From Vibrio sp. SCSIO 43137 (GTDB taxonomy: Bacteria; Pseudomonadota; Gammaproteobacteria; Enterobacterales; Vibrionaceae), in the NCBI RefSeq assembly GCF_028201475.1, contig NZ_CP116384.1, positions 1,054,001-1,118,000 on the forward strand: a stretch of 64,000 nucleotides of DNA, written 5' to 3'. Within the stretch, counting starts at the first letter, position 1, and the number at the start of each line of letters is the position of its first letter. The notes below the pieces were generated by a model. That model was not told where the DNA came from. It made no database searches and saw only the letters and a program-made list of their open reading frames with translations. Both the position numbers and the translations under genes were made by a program. Below, one piece after another: positions 8,300 through 16,804 of the stretch.

Positions 8300-9211
8300 T
8301 TGACTTCGCCAAATAAAACCCCCGTACCTCAGCGAAGCTTAGGTGACAGGTTACAGCACTGGCTCCCTAAAATTGTACTTGCCCCCAGCATGTTGATTGT
8401 TGTGGTGTGTATATACGGTTATATACTCTGGACGGCCATTCTCTCTTTAACCAACTCTCGTTTTCTCCCCAGCTATAAATTTGCCGGCTTAAGCCAGTAT
8501 GAAAAGCTGATGGATAACGACAGATGGATGACCTCTATTGCAAACCTAGGTGTTTTCGGGGTTCTGTTTATTGTTCTTGCCATTGTAATTGGCGTAGGTC
8601 TTGCCATTCTTCTGGATCAGAATATCCGTCAGGAAGGGGCAATCCGTACCATCTACCTTTACCCTATGGCGCTCTCATTTATCGTAACCGGTACTGCCTG
8701 GAAATGGATTCTCAATCCGGGTCTTGGTATCGAAAAGCTGATGCACGACTGGGGCTTTGAAAACTTCCAGTTTGACTGGCTGGTAAACTCAGAAATGGTG
8801 GTTTACACCTTAGTTATCGCCGCCGTCTGGCAGTCGTCTGGCTTTGTAATGGCCATGTTCCTTGCTGGTTTAAGAGGCATAGACAACTCCATTATCCGCG
8901 CCGCTCAGATTGACGGAGCAAGTCTGCCGACTATCTACTTTAAAATCATTCTTCCCTGCCTGAGACCGGTTTTCTTCAGCGCAGTGATTATTACCTCACA
9001 TATCGCCATTAAGAGCTTTGATTTGGTAACAGCATTAACCGCCGGTGGTCCGGGTTACTCTTCTGACCTGCCAGCCCTGTTTATGTATGCTCACTCCTTT
9101 ACCCGGGGTCAAATTGGCTTAGGTGCGGCAAGTGCCATGATGATGCTGGCCGGTATTCTTGCCATTCTGGTGCCTTACCTCTATTCAGAACTCAGGGAGA
9201 AGAAATCATGA
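8300..9211 (+). CDS. gtsB: Sugar ABC transporter permease, MalF-like subunit
   Basis: Integral membrane permease with about six helices. The binding-protein-dependent transport EAA loop is visible in the region RAAQIDGASLPTIYFKIILP, which docks on the ATPase. An ATG at 8288 is in frame but has no ribosome site. The TTG at 8300 has GGAG at 8290-8293, 6 bases upstream, so TTG is preferred, giving 303 residues. The stop overlaps the start of the next permease (ATGA at 9208-9211), indicating translational coupling. It forms the transmembrane pore with the following subunit for the sugar bound by GtsA. Confidence 0.9.
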   Translation: MTSPNKTPVPQRSLGDRLQHWLPKIVLAPSMLIVVVCIYGYILWTAILSLTNSRFLPSYKFAGLSQYEKLMDNDRWMTSIANLGVFGVLFIVLAIVIGVGLAILLDQNIRQEGAIRTIYLYPMALSFIVTGTAWKWILNPGLGIEKLMHDWGFENFQFDWLVNSEMVVYTLVIAAVWQSSGFVMAMFLAGLRGIDNSIIRAAQIDGASLPTIYFKIILPCLRPVFFSAVIITSHIAIKSFDLVTALTAGGPGYSSDLPALFMYAHSFTRGQIGLGAASAMMMLAGILAILVPYLYSELREKKS

Positions 9212-10062
9212 ATAAGATGACTTTAGGCAGAGCCCTTGTTTATGCAGGCCTGCTGTTCTTCTGCCTTGTTTACCTGATGCCTTTGTTTGTAATGGTGACG
9301 ACTTCATTTAAAACCCTGCCGGATATCAAAGCGGGTAACCTGCTCTCCCTTCCGACAGAGTGGGTGTTCGATGCCTGGTATAAAGCGTGGGATTCGGCCT
9401 GTACCGGTGTTAAGTGTGACGGTGTGAAAGGCTATTTCTGGAACTCATTCCAGATGGTCATTCCTGCTGTCGCTATCTCTACACTGCTAGGTGCATTTAA
9501 CGGCTATGTGATAAGTAAATGGCAGTTCAGAGGTTCAAACTTCTTCTTTAGCGCTATGCTGTTTGGCTGTTTTATTCCGTTTCAGGTAGTACTTCTGCCA
9601 ATGGCTTCTACCTTAGGTAAACTTGGTCTGGCCAACACCACTGCCGGTCTGGTTGCAGTACACGTTATATACGGCCTTGCCTTTACTACCCTGTTTTTCA
9701 GAAACTTCTATGTCGGTGTGCCTGACGAGTTGGTAAAAGCAGCAAAACTGGACGGTGCAGGCTTCTTTACCATCTTCTTTAAGATCATGCTGCCTATCTC
9801 TACTCCGATCATTATGGTGACCGTTATCTGGCAGTTCACCTCCATATGGAACGACTTCCTGTTTGGTGTGGTTTACTCCGGTTCAGAGACACAGCCAATT
9901 ACCGTGGCGCTGAACAACCTGGTGAACACCAGTACCGGGGTAAAAGAGTATAACGTTGATATGGCCGCTGCCATTATTGCAGCTTTGCCAACTCTGCTGG
10001 TTTATGTACTTGCAGGTAAATATTTTGTTCGTGGCTTAACCGCAGGATCGGTAAAAGGATAA
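9208..10062 (+). CDS. gtsC: Sugar ABC transporter permease, MalG-like subunit
   Basis: Second permease, 284 residues and about six membrane helices. The EAA loop is seen as KAAKLDGAGFFTIFFKIMLP, and the MalG-type N-terminus (LMPLFVMVTTSFKTLPDI) is well conserved. A periplasmic segment after helix 1 contains two cysteines (SACTGVKCDG), as in GtsC-type subunits. It overlaps gtsB by 4 bases and is 6 bases from the ATPase gene, so all are one operon. Complex: GtsB-GtsC heterodimer with two GtsD ATPases in the inner membrane. Confidence 0.92.
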   Translation: MNKMTLGRALVYAGLLFFCLVYLMPLFVMVTTSFKTLPDIKAGNLLSLPTEWVFDAWYKAWDSACTGVKCDGVKGYFWNSFQMVIPAVAISTLLGAFNGYVISKWQFRGSNFFFSAMLFGCFIPFQVVLLPMASTLGKLGLANTTAGLVAVHVIYGLAFTTLFFRNFYVGVPDELVKAAKLDGAGFFTIFFKIMLPISTPIIMVTVIWQFTSIWNDFLFGVVYSGSETQPITVALNNLVNTSTGVKEYNVDMAAAIIAALPTLLVYVLAGKYFVRGLTAGSVKG

Positions 10063-10068
10063 TAAAAA

Positions 10069-11187
10069 ATGGCAACTCTAGATTTAAAACAGATCCGCAA
10101 AACCTACAGAAACGCGGACGTAGAAACACTTAAAGGCATTGATATCAGCATAGATTCAGGTGAGTTCCTGATTCTGGTTGGCCCTTCCGGCTGCGGAAAG
10201 TCAACCCTGATGAACACCATCGCCGGCCTTGAAGACATTAACTCAGGTGAAATCCTGATTGATGGTGTGGACGTGGCTCATGTTGAGCCTAAAGACCGCG
10301 ACATCGCTATGGTATTCCAGTCTTACGCTCTCTACCCGAATATGACGGTAGAAGGCAATATCGCATTTGGTTTAAAGATTCGTAAGCTGCCGCAGGAGCA
10401 GATCGACGCAGAAGTAAAACGCGTTGCTGAGCTACTGCAAATTGATCAGCTGCTGGATCGTAAACCATCACAGCTCTCTGGGGGGCAGAGACAGCGCGTT
10501 GCTATGGGACGCGCCTTGGCTCGTCGGCCAAAACTCTATTTGTTCGACGAGCCTCTTTCTAACCTTGATGCCAAACTCAGGGTAGAAATGCGTCACCAGA
10601 TTAAGCGACTTCACCAACAGTTGAACACCACCATTGTTTACGTAACCCACGATCAGATCGAGGCAATGACTCTTGCTGACCGGATCGCTGTTATGAAGGA
10701 TGGTGAGCTTCAGCAACTGGGCACACCAAAAGAGATCTATAACAAGCCGAACAATATGTTTGTTGCCGGCTTTATGGGTTCTCCTTCCATGAACTTTATC
10801 TACACAACTGTGGATCTGGATGAAGAACAGAACCCGGTTATCAAGGTAACGGGCAGTGATGATGTAGAGCATCAGATCCGCCTGCCACAGTCAATGCGTA
10901 CTCAGGATGGCAAGAAGATTGTTATCGGCCTGCGTCCGGAACACATTACTGACACTGACAGTGAAAATATGAGCGCGGCGACTCGCCTGGGGCTTACCCT
11001 TGAGGTAATCGAACCGACCGGCCCTGATATTATTGCTATGGTGAAGATAAACGGTCAGGAAGTGGCATGCCGCTTGTCTCCGGAATTTGAAGCTGAGGTA
11101 GGTGAAACTGCTTCCCTTAACTTTGACCTCTCCAGAGCGGTTTATTTCGATGCCGAAACAGAGCAGCGTATTGATTTCGACGATTAA
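10069..11187 (+). CDS. gtsD: Sugar ABC transporter ATP-binding subunit (MalK/UgpC family)
   Basis: ATPase of 372 residues. It contains Walker A GPSGCGKST, the Q loop MVFQSYALYPNM, signature LSGGQRQR, Walker B LYLFDEPLSNLD and the switch histidine VTHDQ. A C-terminal TOBE/MalK-type regulatory domain follows (about 235-370) with the typical IGLRPEHI strand. It powers GtsBC-mediated sugar uptake from the cytoplasmic side. It is the last gene of the transporter operon, ahead of a strong terminator. Related ATPases sometimes serve more than one transporter, so a broader role is possible. Confidence 0.93.
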   Translation: MATLDLKQIRKTYRNADVETLKGIDISIDSGEFLILVGPSGCGKSTLMNTIAGLEDINSGEILIDGVDVAHVEPKDRDIAMVFQSYALYPNMTVEGNIAFGLKIRKLPQEQIDAEVKRVAELLQIDQLLDRKPSQLSGGQRQRVAMGRALARRPKLYLFDEPLSNLDAKLRVEMRHQIKRLHQQLNTTIVYVTHDQIEAMTLADRIAVMKDGELQQLGTPKEIYNKPNNMFVAGFMGSPSMNFIYTTVDLDEEQNPVIKVTGSDDVEHQIRLPQSMRTQDGKKIVIGLRPEHITDTDSENMSAATRLGLTLEVIEPTGPDIIAMVKINGQEVACRLSPEFEAEVGETASLNFDLSRAVYFDAETEQRIDFDD

Positions 11188-11214
11188 CCCTCAAAGTTCG
11201 AAATGATCGATATA

Positions 11215-11249
11215 AACAGGCAGAATGACATCGTTCTGCCTGTTTTTTT
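11215..11249 (+). terminator. Rho-independent terminator after gtsD
   Basis: Arms AACAGGCAGAA / TTCTGCCTGTT with an 8-base loop, followed by a run of T. It separates the transporter operon from the SDR gene. Confidence 0.9.
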
Positions 11250-11373
11250 ATCTCAAGACCTATCACGCCAACTGTCGCCAACCGATAACAGCTTGGCACC
11301 ATTCGCCAATGCCATTTATCACCAATGCATCAATAATGTTCACTCGTTAGTCAGTCACAGACGGGAGAATAAG

Positions 11374-12393
11374 ATGACTTCAGAAAGCCATATTTCAGAA
11401 AGCAATACACCACAAAACAATTCATCAAAAAGCAATAACAGACCAAAAGATGCAACCCGCCGTAAACTTATGATTGGTGCAGCGGCATCAGGGGTTGCCT
11501 TAGCCGGCGCTGCCCCTTCCGTTTTCGCTCAGACAGGAAACGGCAAAGCTCAACAGACGGAAGGCGAGTTTAGCGGTAAAACCGCCTTTATTACCGGCGG
11601 CGCAAGAGGAATCGGCCTTGCCTGTGCCAAAGAGTTCGCCATACATGGTGCCAATGTGGTTATCTTTGATGTTGCAGAACAGATAGATAGTGTAATGTAC
11701 CCGCTTGCCAGCCTGAGTGATCTCGACACAGCAAAAAAAGAGATAGAGTGGCTGGGTGCAAACTGTCTGGCAGTTCAGGGAGACGTAAGAAGCCGTGAAG
11801 CACAGGAAAAAGCAGTAAAACAGACGGTAGATCGCTTTGGCAGTGTCGATTTTCTGGTTGCCAATGCCGGTGTTACTCATGTCGGTCAGTTAGAAGCGTT
11901 TGATGAAGCCTCTACAGATACCGTTATCGATATCAACCTTGGTGGCGTTATCAAGTCCGCTCAGGCGGTTCTTCCGGTCATGAAGAAACAGAAAAGTGGC
12001 CGGATAGTGATCATGGCTTCAGTTACCGGACGAATGGGCAGCGCTCAGTTCCCTATCTACTCATCAACAAAATGGGGCGTTATCGGTCTGGCAAAATCTA
12101 TTGCTCTGGCGGCTGGTAAGGAAAACATTACCTGTAATGCTGTCTGCCCTACTATTGTCCATACTAAACTTCTGGATAACGACTATGTACTAAAAAACAT
12201 GGTTCCGCAAAACCCAAGCTGGGATGCACTGGACGGCTTTATTAAAAAAGTCTTTCATGTTTTACCGGTGGGAGGCTACGATACCAGTCATGTTGCCGGA
12301 TCAGTGAAGTTCTTGTGTAGTGAACAGGCAGCACTGATATCGGGCGAGGTTATCGATATTGGTGCTGGTGCAAACGCCCGGTTTAACGCCTAG
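11374..12393 (+). CDS. Short-chain dehydrogenase/reductase with a twin-arginine export signal
   Basis: The start at 11374 is chosen because GGGAG lies 7-8 bases upstream; 339 residues. The N-terminus is a Tat-type signal: hydrophilic lead, TRRKLMI at 28-34, alanine-rich hydrophobic stretch, then SVFAQ as a likely cleavage site near 52. The SDR domain follows with cofactor loop TGGARGIG (74-81), NAG (164-166), Asn188, Ser216 and YSSTK (Tyr229, Lys233), so the catalytic tetrad is intact. It is predicted to fold in the cytosol with its NAD(P) and be exported to the periplasm, which is unusual for SDRs. It lies between a sugar transporter and an AraC regulator. The substrate is unknown; a sugar, polyol or secondary alcohol are all possible. 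Confidence 0.85.
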   Translation: MTSESHISESNTPQNNSSKSNNRPKDATRRKLMIGAAASGVALAGAAPSVFAQTGNGKAQQTEGEFSGKTAFITGGARGIGLACAKEFAIHGANVVIFDVAEQIDSVMYPLASLSDLDTAKKEIEWLGANCLAVQGDVRSREAQEKAVKQTVDRFGSVDFLVANAGVTHVGQLEAFDEASTDTVIDINLGGVIKSAQAVLPVMKKQKSGRIVIMASVTGRMGSAQFPIYSSTKWGVIGLAKSIALAAGKENITCNAVCPTIVHTKLLDNDYVLKNMVPQNPSWDALDGFIKKVFHVLPVGGYDTSHVAGSVKFLCSEQAALISGEVIDIGAGANARFNA

Positions 12394-12420
12394 TAAATAA
12401 GACAATACAGATTAGTTACT

Positions 12421-12449
12421 ACCACCTGAATTGACCCCGTTCAGGTGGT
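12421..12449 (+). promoter_or_regulatory. Perfect 10-bp inverted repeat at the front of the AraC gene
   Basis: ACCACCTGAA and TTCAGGTGGT separated by 9 bases, between the SDR stop and the AraC-family start. No T run follows at once. It could be a weak terminator of the SDR transcript or an operator just ahead of the regulator gene. Confidence 0.55.
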
Positions 12450-12453
12450 ATAA

Positions 12454-13479
12454 ATGGTTTTTATAAGTATGAAAAAACATCACCCGGCAAAGTACCCTAT
12501 ATCAAAAGGAAATCAGTACCTGTTAAAAGAGATGGGGCTGGATCCGATCCAGTTACTCCGGCTGACCGGGCTACTTGAAGACCTTTACGCCATGGAGAAA
12601 CCAGAGGTAACAGCCGAGCAGTATTTTAACTCCTGGCTGCGGCTGGAGCAGGCTACCGGCCATATTGATTTCCCGCTGGAGTTTGCCCGCCATTTCCGCC
12701 TTGAAGGATTTGATGCTCCGATTTTCGCCGCCCTGTGTTGCCCGGACTTTAATAGTGCTGTAACGCAACTTGCCCGTTTTAAACCTCTGTTAGCCCCTTT
12801 AAGCCTGACTGTTGAACAGACACAAGAGACAACCAGCGTCACCATCATTAGTACCTGTGCAGACTTTGATATGCCCCCTCTTCTCTGCATGGTTGAGCTG
12901 GTGTTTTTTACCCAGTTAATCCGGCTGGCCACTCGGACTGAAATCACACCGGTTGAAGTTCAGTCTGCCTGCGTGGTAAGTAAACCGGATAAATATCGCG
13001 CCTTCTTCGGTGTTCCTTTGCAACACGGATTAAGCAATAAGATCATCTTTAGCCGTCAGGATGCCACAAGGGCATTTGTTACCCAAAATAACAATATGTG
13101 GGGTATTTTCGAACAGGGATTACGAAAGCAACTCACCCGTATAGACAGCTCTATTTCTCTGGAGCAGAGAGTAAAAAACGCTTTACTGGAGCTGATACCG
13201 AGCGGGCTGGTTTCTATCGATAATCTTGCCGAGCGGCTTGGCATGAGCAAACGAACCCTACAACGTAAACTCCGTCAGGAAAACATCGGTTATCAGCACC
13301 TGTTGAATCAGACCAGAGAAAAACTGGCAAAACACTATCTGGTTAATACCCACCTTTCATCGTGGGAAATCACTTTTTTGTTGGGTTTTCGGGAAAACTC
13401 CTCCTACTGCCGCTCTTTTGCTAACTGGACAGGTATGACACCGGAAGCGTTTCGTAAATCTCATAGCAGACTAAACTAA
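12454..13479 (+). CDS. AraC-family transcriptional regulator
   Basis: 341 residues with the architecture of the OruR/ArgR-like AraC subgroup. A long N-terminal ligand-sensing domain (about 20-215) precedes the double helix-turn-helix (about 240-338). The first recognition helix is in SIDNLAERLGMSKRTLQRKL, and the second ends in the classic FRENSSYCRSFANWTGMTP. The first ATG (12454) follows the inverted repeat at 12421-12449. An ATG at 12469 (MKKHHPAKY) is an equally reasonable start, and neither has a strong ribosome site. It probably controls the upstream Tat-SDR gene or its neighbours, an inference from position only. Confidence 0.88.
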   Translation: MVFISMKKHHPAKYPISKGNQYLLKEMGLDPIQLLRLTGLLEDLYAMEKPEVTAEQYFNSWLRLEQATGHIDFPLEFARHFRLEGFDAPIFAALCCPDFNSAVTQLARFKPLLAPLSLTVEQTQETTSVTIISTCADFDMPPLLCMVELVFFTQLIRLATRTEITPVEVQSACVVSKPDKYRAFFGVPLQHGLSNKIIFSRQDATRAFVTQNNNMWGIFEQGLRKQLTRIDSSISLEQRVKNALLELIPSGLVSIDNLAERLGMSKRTLQRKLRQENIGYQHLLNQTREKLAKHYLVNTHLSSWEITFLLGFRENSSYCRSFANWTGMTPEAFRKSHSRLN

Positions 13480-13506
13480 GGTCCTCTTAAACAAGGAGAA
13501 CCAAAC

Positions 13507-13914
13507 GTGTCCAAATGGCGAATTGAATATCATAAAGAATTTACAGAAACACCTCTTAGCTACTGGGTTCACAAAGAACAGGACAGTGATAACTGGTGGT
13601 CAGCAACTCAATTTGAACCACCTCTTCCAGCTCCTGTTATAAATAAAGGCTATCCTCGATTATGCATTAACCTTTTTGGTGTCCGGGTAGTTTTTTCCTC
13701 TGTTAATGAAGTTGAACACTTTCTGTCCGTTATTAGTCAGAAGAACATGCCAACAACCACACAGTTATCTAGAGCCAGAAACAGCAACTATGGCCCCAAT
13801 GGACACTGGTTAAGCCGCCTGCCGGCAAAACTAAAACCATGGTCGAGAAGAAAAAAGATGACCTCTGTGATAGAGAAAGCTCTACAAGAATATCGGTTAC
13901 TCTGGAATAACTAA
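13507..13914 (+). CDS. Small uncharacterised protein
   Basis: 135 residues starting at GTG, with AAGGAG (13493-13498) 8 bases upstream, which strongly supports expression. No membrane segment or signal peptide. The first 80 residues are rich in aromatic residues (several Trp); the C-terminal part is basic (LSRLPAKLKPWSRRKKM) and ends in a helix. No family is recognised. The gene starts 28 bases after the AraC regulator and could be cotranscribed with it. Confidence 0.7.
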   Translation: MSKWRIEYHKEFTETPLSYWVHKEQDSDNWWSATQFEPPLPAPVINKGYPRLCINLFGVRVVFSSVNEVEHFLSVISQKNMPTTTQLSRARNSNYGPNGHWLSRLPAKLKPWSRRKKMTSVIEKALQEYRLLWNN

Positions 13915-14266
13915 CTGCCGGGCAAAAAAGCTCCAGACGTTAACACCACACCATTGCAGATTTTCATCTGACAACTCCAATGGAGGCTGAATTTTTGGGG
14001 CAAAGAGACTAGGCATACTCCACTACAAAAAGGGGGACAAAACCAACCAATCCTACTGAGATCAAAATTCTATAAAAATGAGCTAATAATATAATAAATA
14101 ACTTAAAGTATCGGTGCTCTTATGCCGATAACAAGGCATTGTTTCTCGCTTGCGGACAACGGCCATATTGTAAAGCTTTGAGTTATATCAACGAGTTATC
14201 AATAATTGATGCAAGCTATGCATTTTAGCCGTCCAATAGCTATACTAAATACCATAATTTGCTAGT
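13915..14266. other. Intergenic region before the GGDEF-EAL gene
   Basis: About 350 bases, AT-rich toward the right. It holds an inverted repeat TATCGG / CCGATA (14109-14130) and a CCATTG...CAATGG pair near 13950-13985. No gene or canonical terminator is seen. The promoter of the GGDEF-EAL gene is expected in the right half. Confidence 0.5.
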
Positions 14267-16297
14267 ATGAGAGCCTTTTCAAATATTAACTATTACAGCT
14301 CACCGGAACGAACATCAGGTAGCCAGGAAATGCATGCAAACCTAGACAAGCTTCAAACTGCCGTTTGGATTTATGACTTTGATAATTTTCGTATTATTTG
14401 GGCTAACTCCGCTGCGGTTTCATTCTGGGGTTGCCCCGATCTGGACTCTCTTTTACAACGGGATCTTTCCGGTTCATCCCATGCTGTAAAACAAGCACTT
14501 CTCACCTATAAAGAGGGCTTTAAACACAACAAGGTCTATCAGGAAAACTGGCAATTTACCCCCAATGATCAAGAAGTCGAAGCCTTTTGTCAGTATTCCG
14601 GCGTTATGCTGGACGACGGGAGAACCGGCATGTTGGTTGAAGCTATACGAATCGACGAGGTATTTTCAAAATACTCCATCAATAACAGCCTGATTATCTC
14701 AAGTTACACAGAAAGCGGAGACTTTATCAGCGGCAATCCGCCATTTGTAAAAGAGTATGGCGACAATGTCAGCAATCTTCAGGATCTGATAATAAATGCT
14801 GAGTGCTGCAATAAAGTGTTTAGTACAGTAAATCAGGACAAAGAGTTCGATGACGACGTGTTGCTTAACAGTGCCAGCGGAGAGCAATGGTACAGGCTCA
14901 ACGCAACTCCTGCGGTCGACGCAAACGGAACCCGAACCATACTCCTGCATCACCATAATATTAACGAACGCAAAAACATCGAGCTATCGCTGCAAAAACA
15001 AGCTTCTACCGATCCCTTAACTAAGTTACTCAACCGGCGAGGACTGAATCAGGTTCTGCAACAGGCGATAGAGAGTCCGGCAGAGGGCAATATTCAGCCC
15101 TTTACCCTGCTTTATATTGATCTGGACGGTTTTAAGTTGATCAATGACGCCTATGGTCATAGCACAGGTGACAAACTACTCATTGAGGTGGCAGAGCGCC
15201 TTAGCCGCTATACAAATAACCGCCGTCTGCTGACCCGCTTCGGCGGAGATGAATTTATTCTCTATATTGCAGACAGTTGCTGTGGTGACGATATCAAACA
15301 GCTTAGCCGCGATATTATCAGAGATCTCTCCAGTCCTTTTACCGGAGTATCGATTAACACCATATCTGCCAGTATCGGCAGCGTCTGTTACCCCAAAGAT
15401 GCCGGCAGCGTCGACCAACTTATCAGCCGGGCAGATGCCGCTATGTATCAGGCCAAACAGACCGGCAAGAAGAAATGTGTTATTTATCAGCAGGGAATGG
15501 AACTGGGGCTGAAACGGGCCAGCGATATTTCCGGCAAGCTTGCCGATGCAATCAGACAAAACCAGCTTTGCGTCTACTATCAGCCCATTATTGATAAAAG
15601 CAGAGGGGAGCTGGTCTCTTTTGAAGCTCTGCTACGCTGGCAGGATAATGATCTGGGCTTTGTCAATCCGGAAGAGATTATCCGTATTGCTGAAAATACC
15701 GGCATGATACAACTTCTAGAACAGTGGGTTCTGCAGCAGGCGTTAACGGATTTATGTGTACTGCGACAGATGTTTGAGCAGAAGCTGACCATCGCAGTAA
15801 ATATGTCCGGCATGCACCTGAACAAAAGCGGAGTTGCTGATCAGGTCGTTGCGTTAATATCCCGCCTTGGTCTGGAGCCTTCAGATCTGACCATCGAACT
15901 GACCGAAAATGTGCTGGTAGACAATCTGGAAAACGACACCTGTCAGGCTCAGGAGCTTGCCCGTCGCGGAGTGAAAGTAAGCATTGACGATTTTGGTACC
16001 GGATATTCGTCTCTTGCCTACCTCCACCTTATTCCCGCAACCACACTTAAAGTAGACAGAATGTTTACTGAAAATGCACAACAGCATAAGGTAACCCTTG
16101 AGTGTATCCGTACCTTATCCAATGCATTTAATATACGCTGCCTGATAGAGGGTATCGAAACCATAGAGCAGTCGGACCTTCTGCATGAGCTGGGCTTTCA
16201 ACTTCAGCAAGGCTATCTGTTTGGCAAACCTCAGCCCCTTGATTACTATCAGCTGGAAGCCAATGTGCTTAAGCTTAAAACCGCCAGTATGATATAA
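14267..16297 (+). CDS. PAS-GGDEF-EAL cyclic di-GMP enzyme
   Basis: 676 residues, no membrane helices. A PAS-like sensor (about 28-120) begins LQTAVWIYDFDNFRIIWAN, and a second PAS-like region runs to about 235. In the GGDEF domain (about 245-405) the active site is an intact GGDEF (RFGGDEFILYI), but the RxxD inhibitory site is absent (NNRR at that place). The EAL domain (about 425-665) keeps its signature in SFEALLRW, ELTENV, DDFGTGYSSLAYL, LKVDRMF and EGIET, so the phosphodiesterase also looks active. Net synthesis or degradation of c-di-GMP cannot be predicted. An alternative start at 14330 (Met22) lies next to a CCAGGAA sequence. The gene is followed by a hairpin. Confidence 0.9.
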   Translation: MRAFSNINYYSSPERTSGSQEMHANLDKLQTAVWIYDFDNFRIIWANSAAVSFWGCPDLDSLLQRDLSGSSHAVKQALLTYKEGFKHNKVYQENWQFTPNDQEVEAFCQYSGVMLDDGRTGMLVEAIRIDEVFSKYSINNSLIISSYTESGDFISGNPPFVKEYGDNVSNLQDLIINAECCNKVFSTVNQDKEFDDDVLLNSASGEQWYRLNATPAVDANGTRTILLHHHNINERKNIELSLQKQASTDPLTKLLNRRGLNQVLQQAIESPAEGNIQPFTLLYIDLDGFKLINDAYGHSTGDKLLIEVAERLSRYTNNRRLLTRFGGDEFILYIADSCCGDDIKQLSRDIIRDLSSPFTGVSINTISASIGSVCYPKDAGSVDQLISRADAAMYQAKQTGKKKCVIYQQGMELGLKRASDISGKLADAIRQNQLCVYYQPIIDKSRGELVSFEALLRWQDNDLGFVNPEEIIRIAENTGMIQLLEQWVLQQALTDLCVLRQMFEQKLTIAVNMSGMHLNKSGVADQVVALISRLGLEPSDLTIELTENVLVDNLENDTCQAQELARRGVKVSIDDFGTGYSSLAYLHLIPATTLKVDRMFTENAQQHKVTLECIRTLSNAFNIRCLIEGIETIEQSDLLHELGFQLQQGYLFGKPQPLDYYQLEANVLKLKTASMI

Positions 16298-16323
16298 ACT
16301 GCCACTGTTTATAAACACTGAAA

Positions 16324-16354
16324 CCGGTTCAGATTAGTCGCTAATCTGAACCGG
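16324..16354 (+). terminator. 14-bp perfect hairpin after the GGDEF-EAL gene
   Basis: Arms CCGGTTCAGATTAG / CTAATCTGAACCGG with a 3-base loop. The T run is weak, so termination may be partial, but the stem is very stable. Confidence 0.6.
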
Positions 16355-16451
16355 CTGAAATATTTGTTTAGAAAAACATCAGAAAAGCCATTGCGTGATT
16401 GAGATCACATCAATATAATGCCCCCATCTTATACATTTCAGGAGTTTTTTA

Positions 16452-16709
16452 GTGGAACACATAGGCTTTCTTGCAGCTTTTCTGACAACCGTTTCTTTCC
16501 TTCCTCAGGTAATTCAGGTAGTAAAAACCAAAGAAACTAAAGGTATTTCATTAAGCATGTATGTTATTTTCGTGCTTGGCGTTGCAAGCTGGTTAGGTTA
16601 CGGGATTTCTGTTTCTGACCGCCCTATGATTATCGCTAACTCCATTACTCTTGCGCTGGCCTCCCTGATCCTCGCTTATAAGGTTAAGTCGGTTATCCGC
16701 CCCGAGTAA
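16452..16709 (+). CDS. SemiSWEET family sugar transporter
   Basis: Small membrane protein of 85 residues with three helices. The PQ signature is in FLPQVIQVVKTKETKGIS, followed by the conserved Ser and the WLGYGI helix, and an Asn (IIANS) in helix 3. These are hallmarks of bacterial SemiSWEETs, which dimerise to form a facilitator for sugars such as glucose or sucrose. The start is GTG at 16452 with GGAG (16441-16444) 7 bases upstream. It is flanked by hairpins, so it is probably its own transcript. The substrate is not predictable, though other sugar-uptake genes lie nearby. Confidence 0.88.
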   Translation: MEHIGFLAAFLTTVSFLPQVIQVVKTKETKGISLSMYVIFVLGVASWLGYGISVSDRPMIIANSITLALASLILAYKVKSVIRPE

Positions 16710-16760
16710 CTGCTATACCGCTAAGTAACAGCGACTATTTCGATAGACAGAATATAGAAA

Positions 16761-16790
16761 GCGCAGCCCTATTCAGGCTGCGCTTTTGTT
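16761..16790. terminator. Terminator between SemiSWEET and the convergent DUF1097 gene
   Basis: Arms GCGCAGCC / GGCTGCGC with a 7-base loop, followed on the plus strand by TTTTGTTT. It serves the SemiSWEET gene and may also stop the minus-strand operon. Confidence 0.8.
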
Positions 16791-16804
16791 TATCACCGGC
16801 AAAA

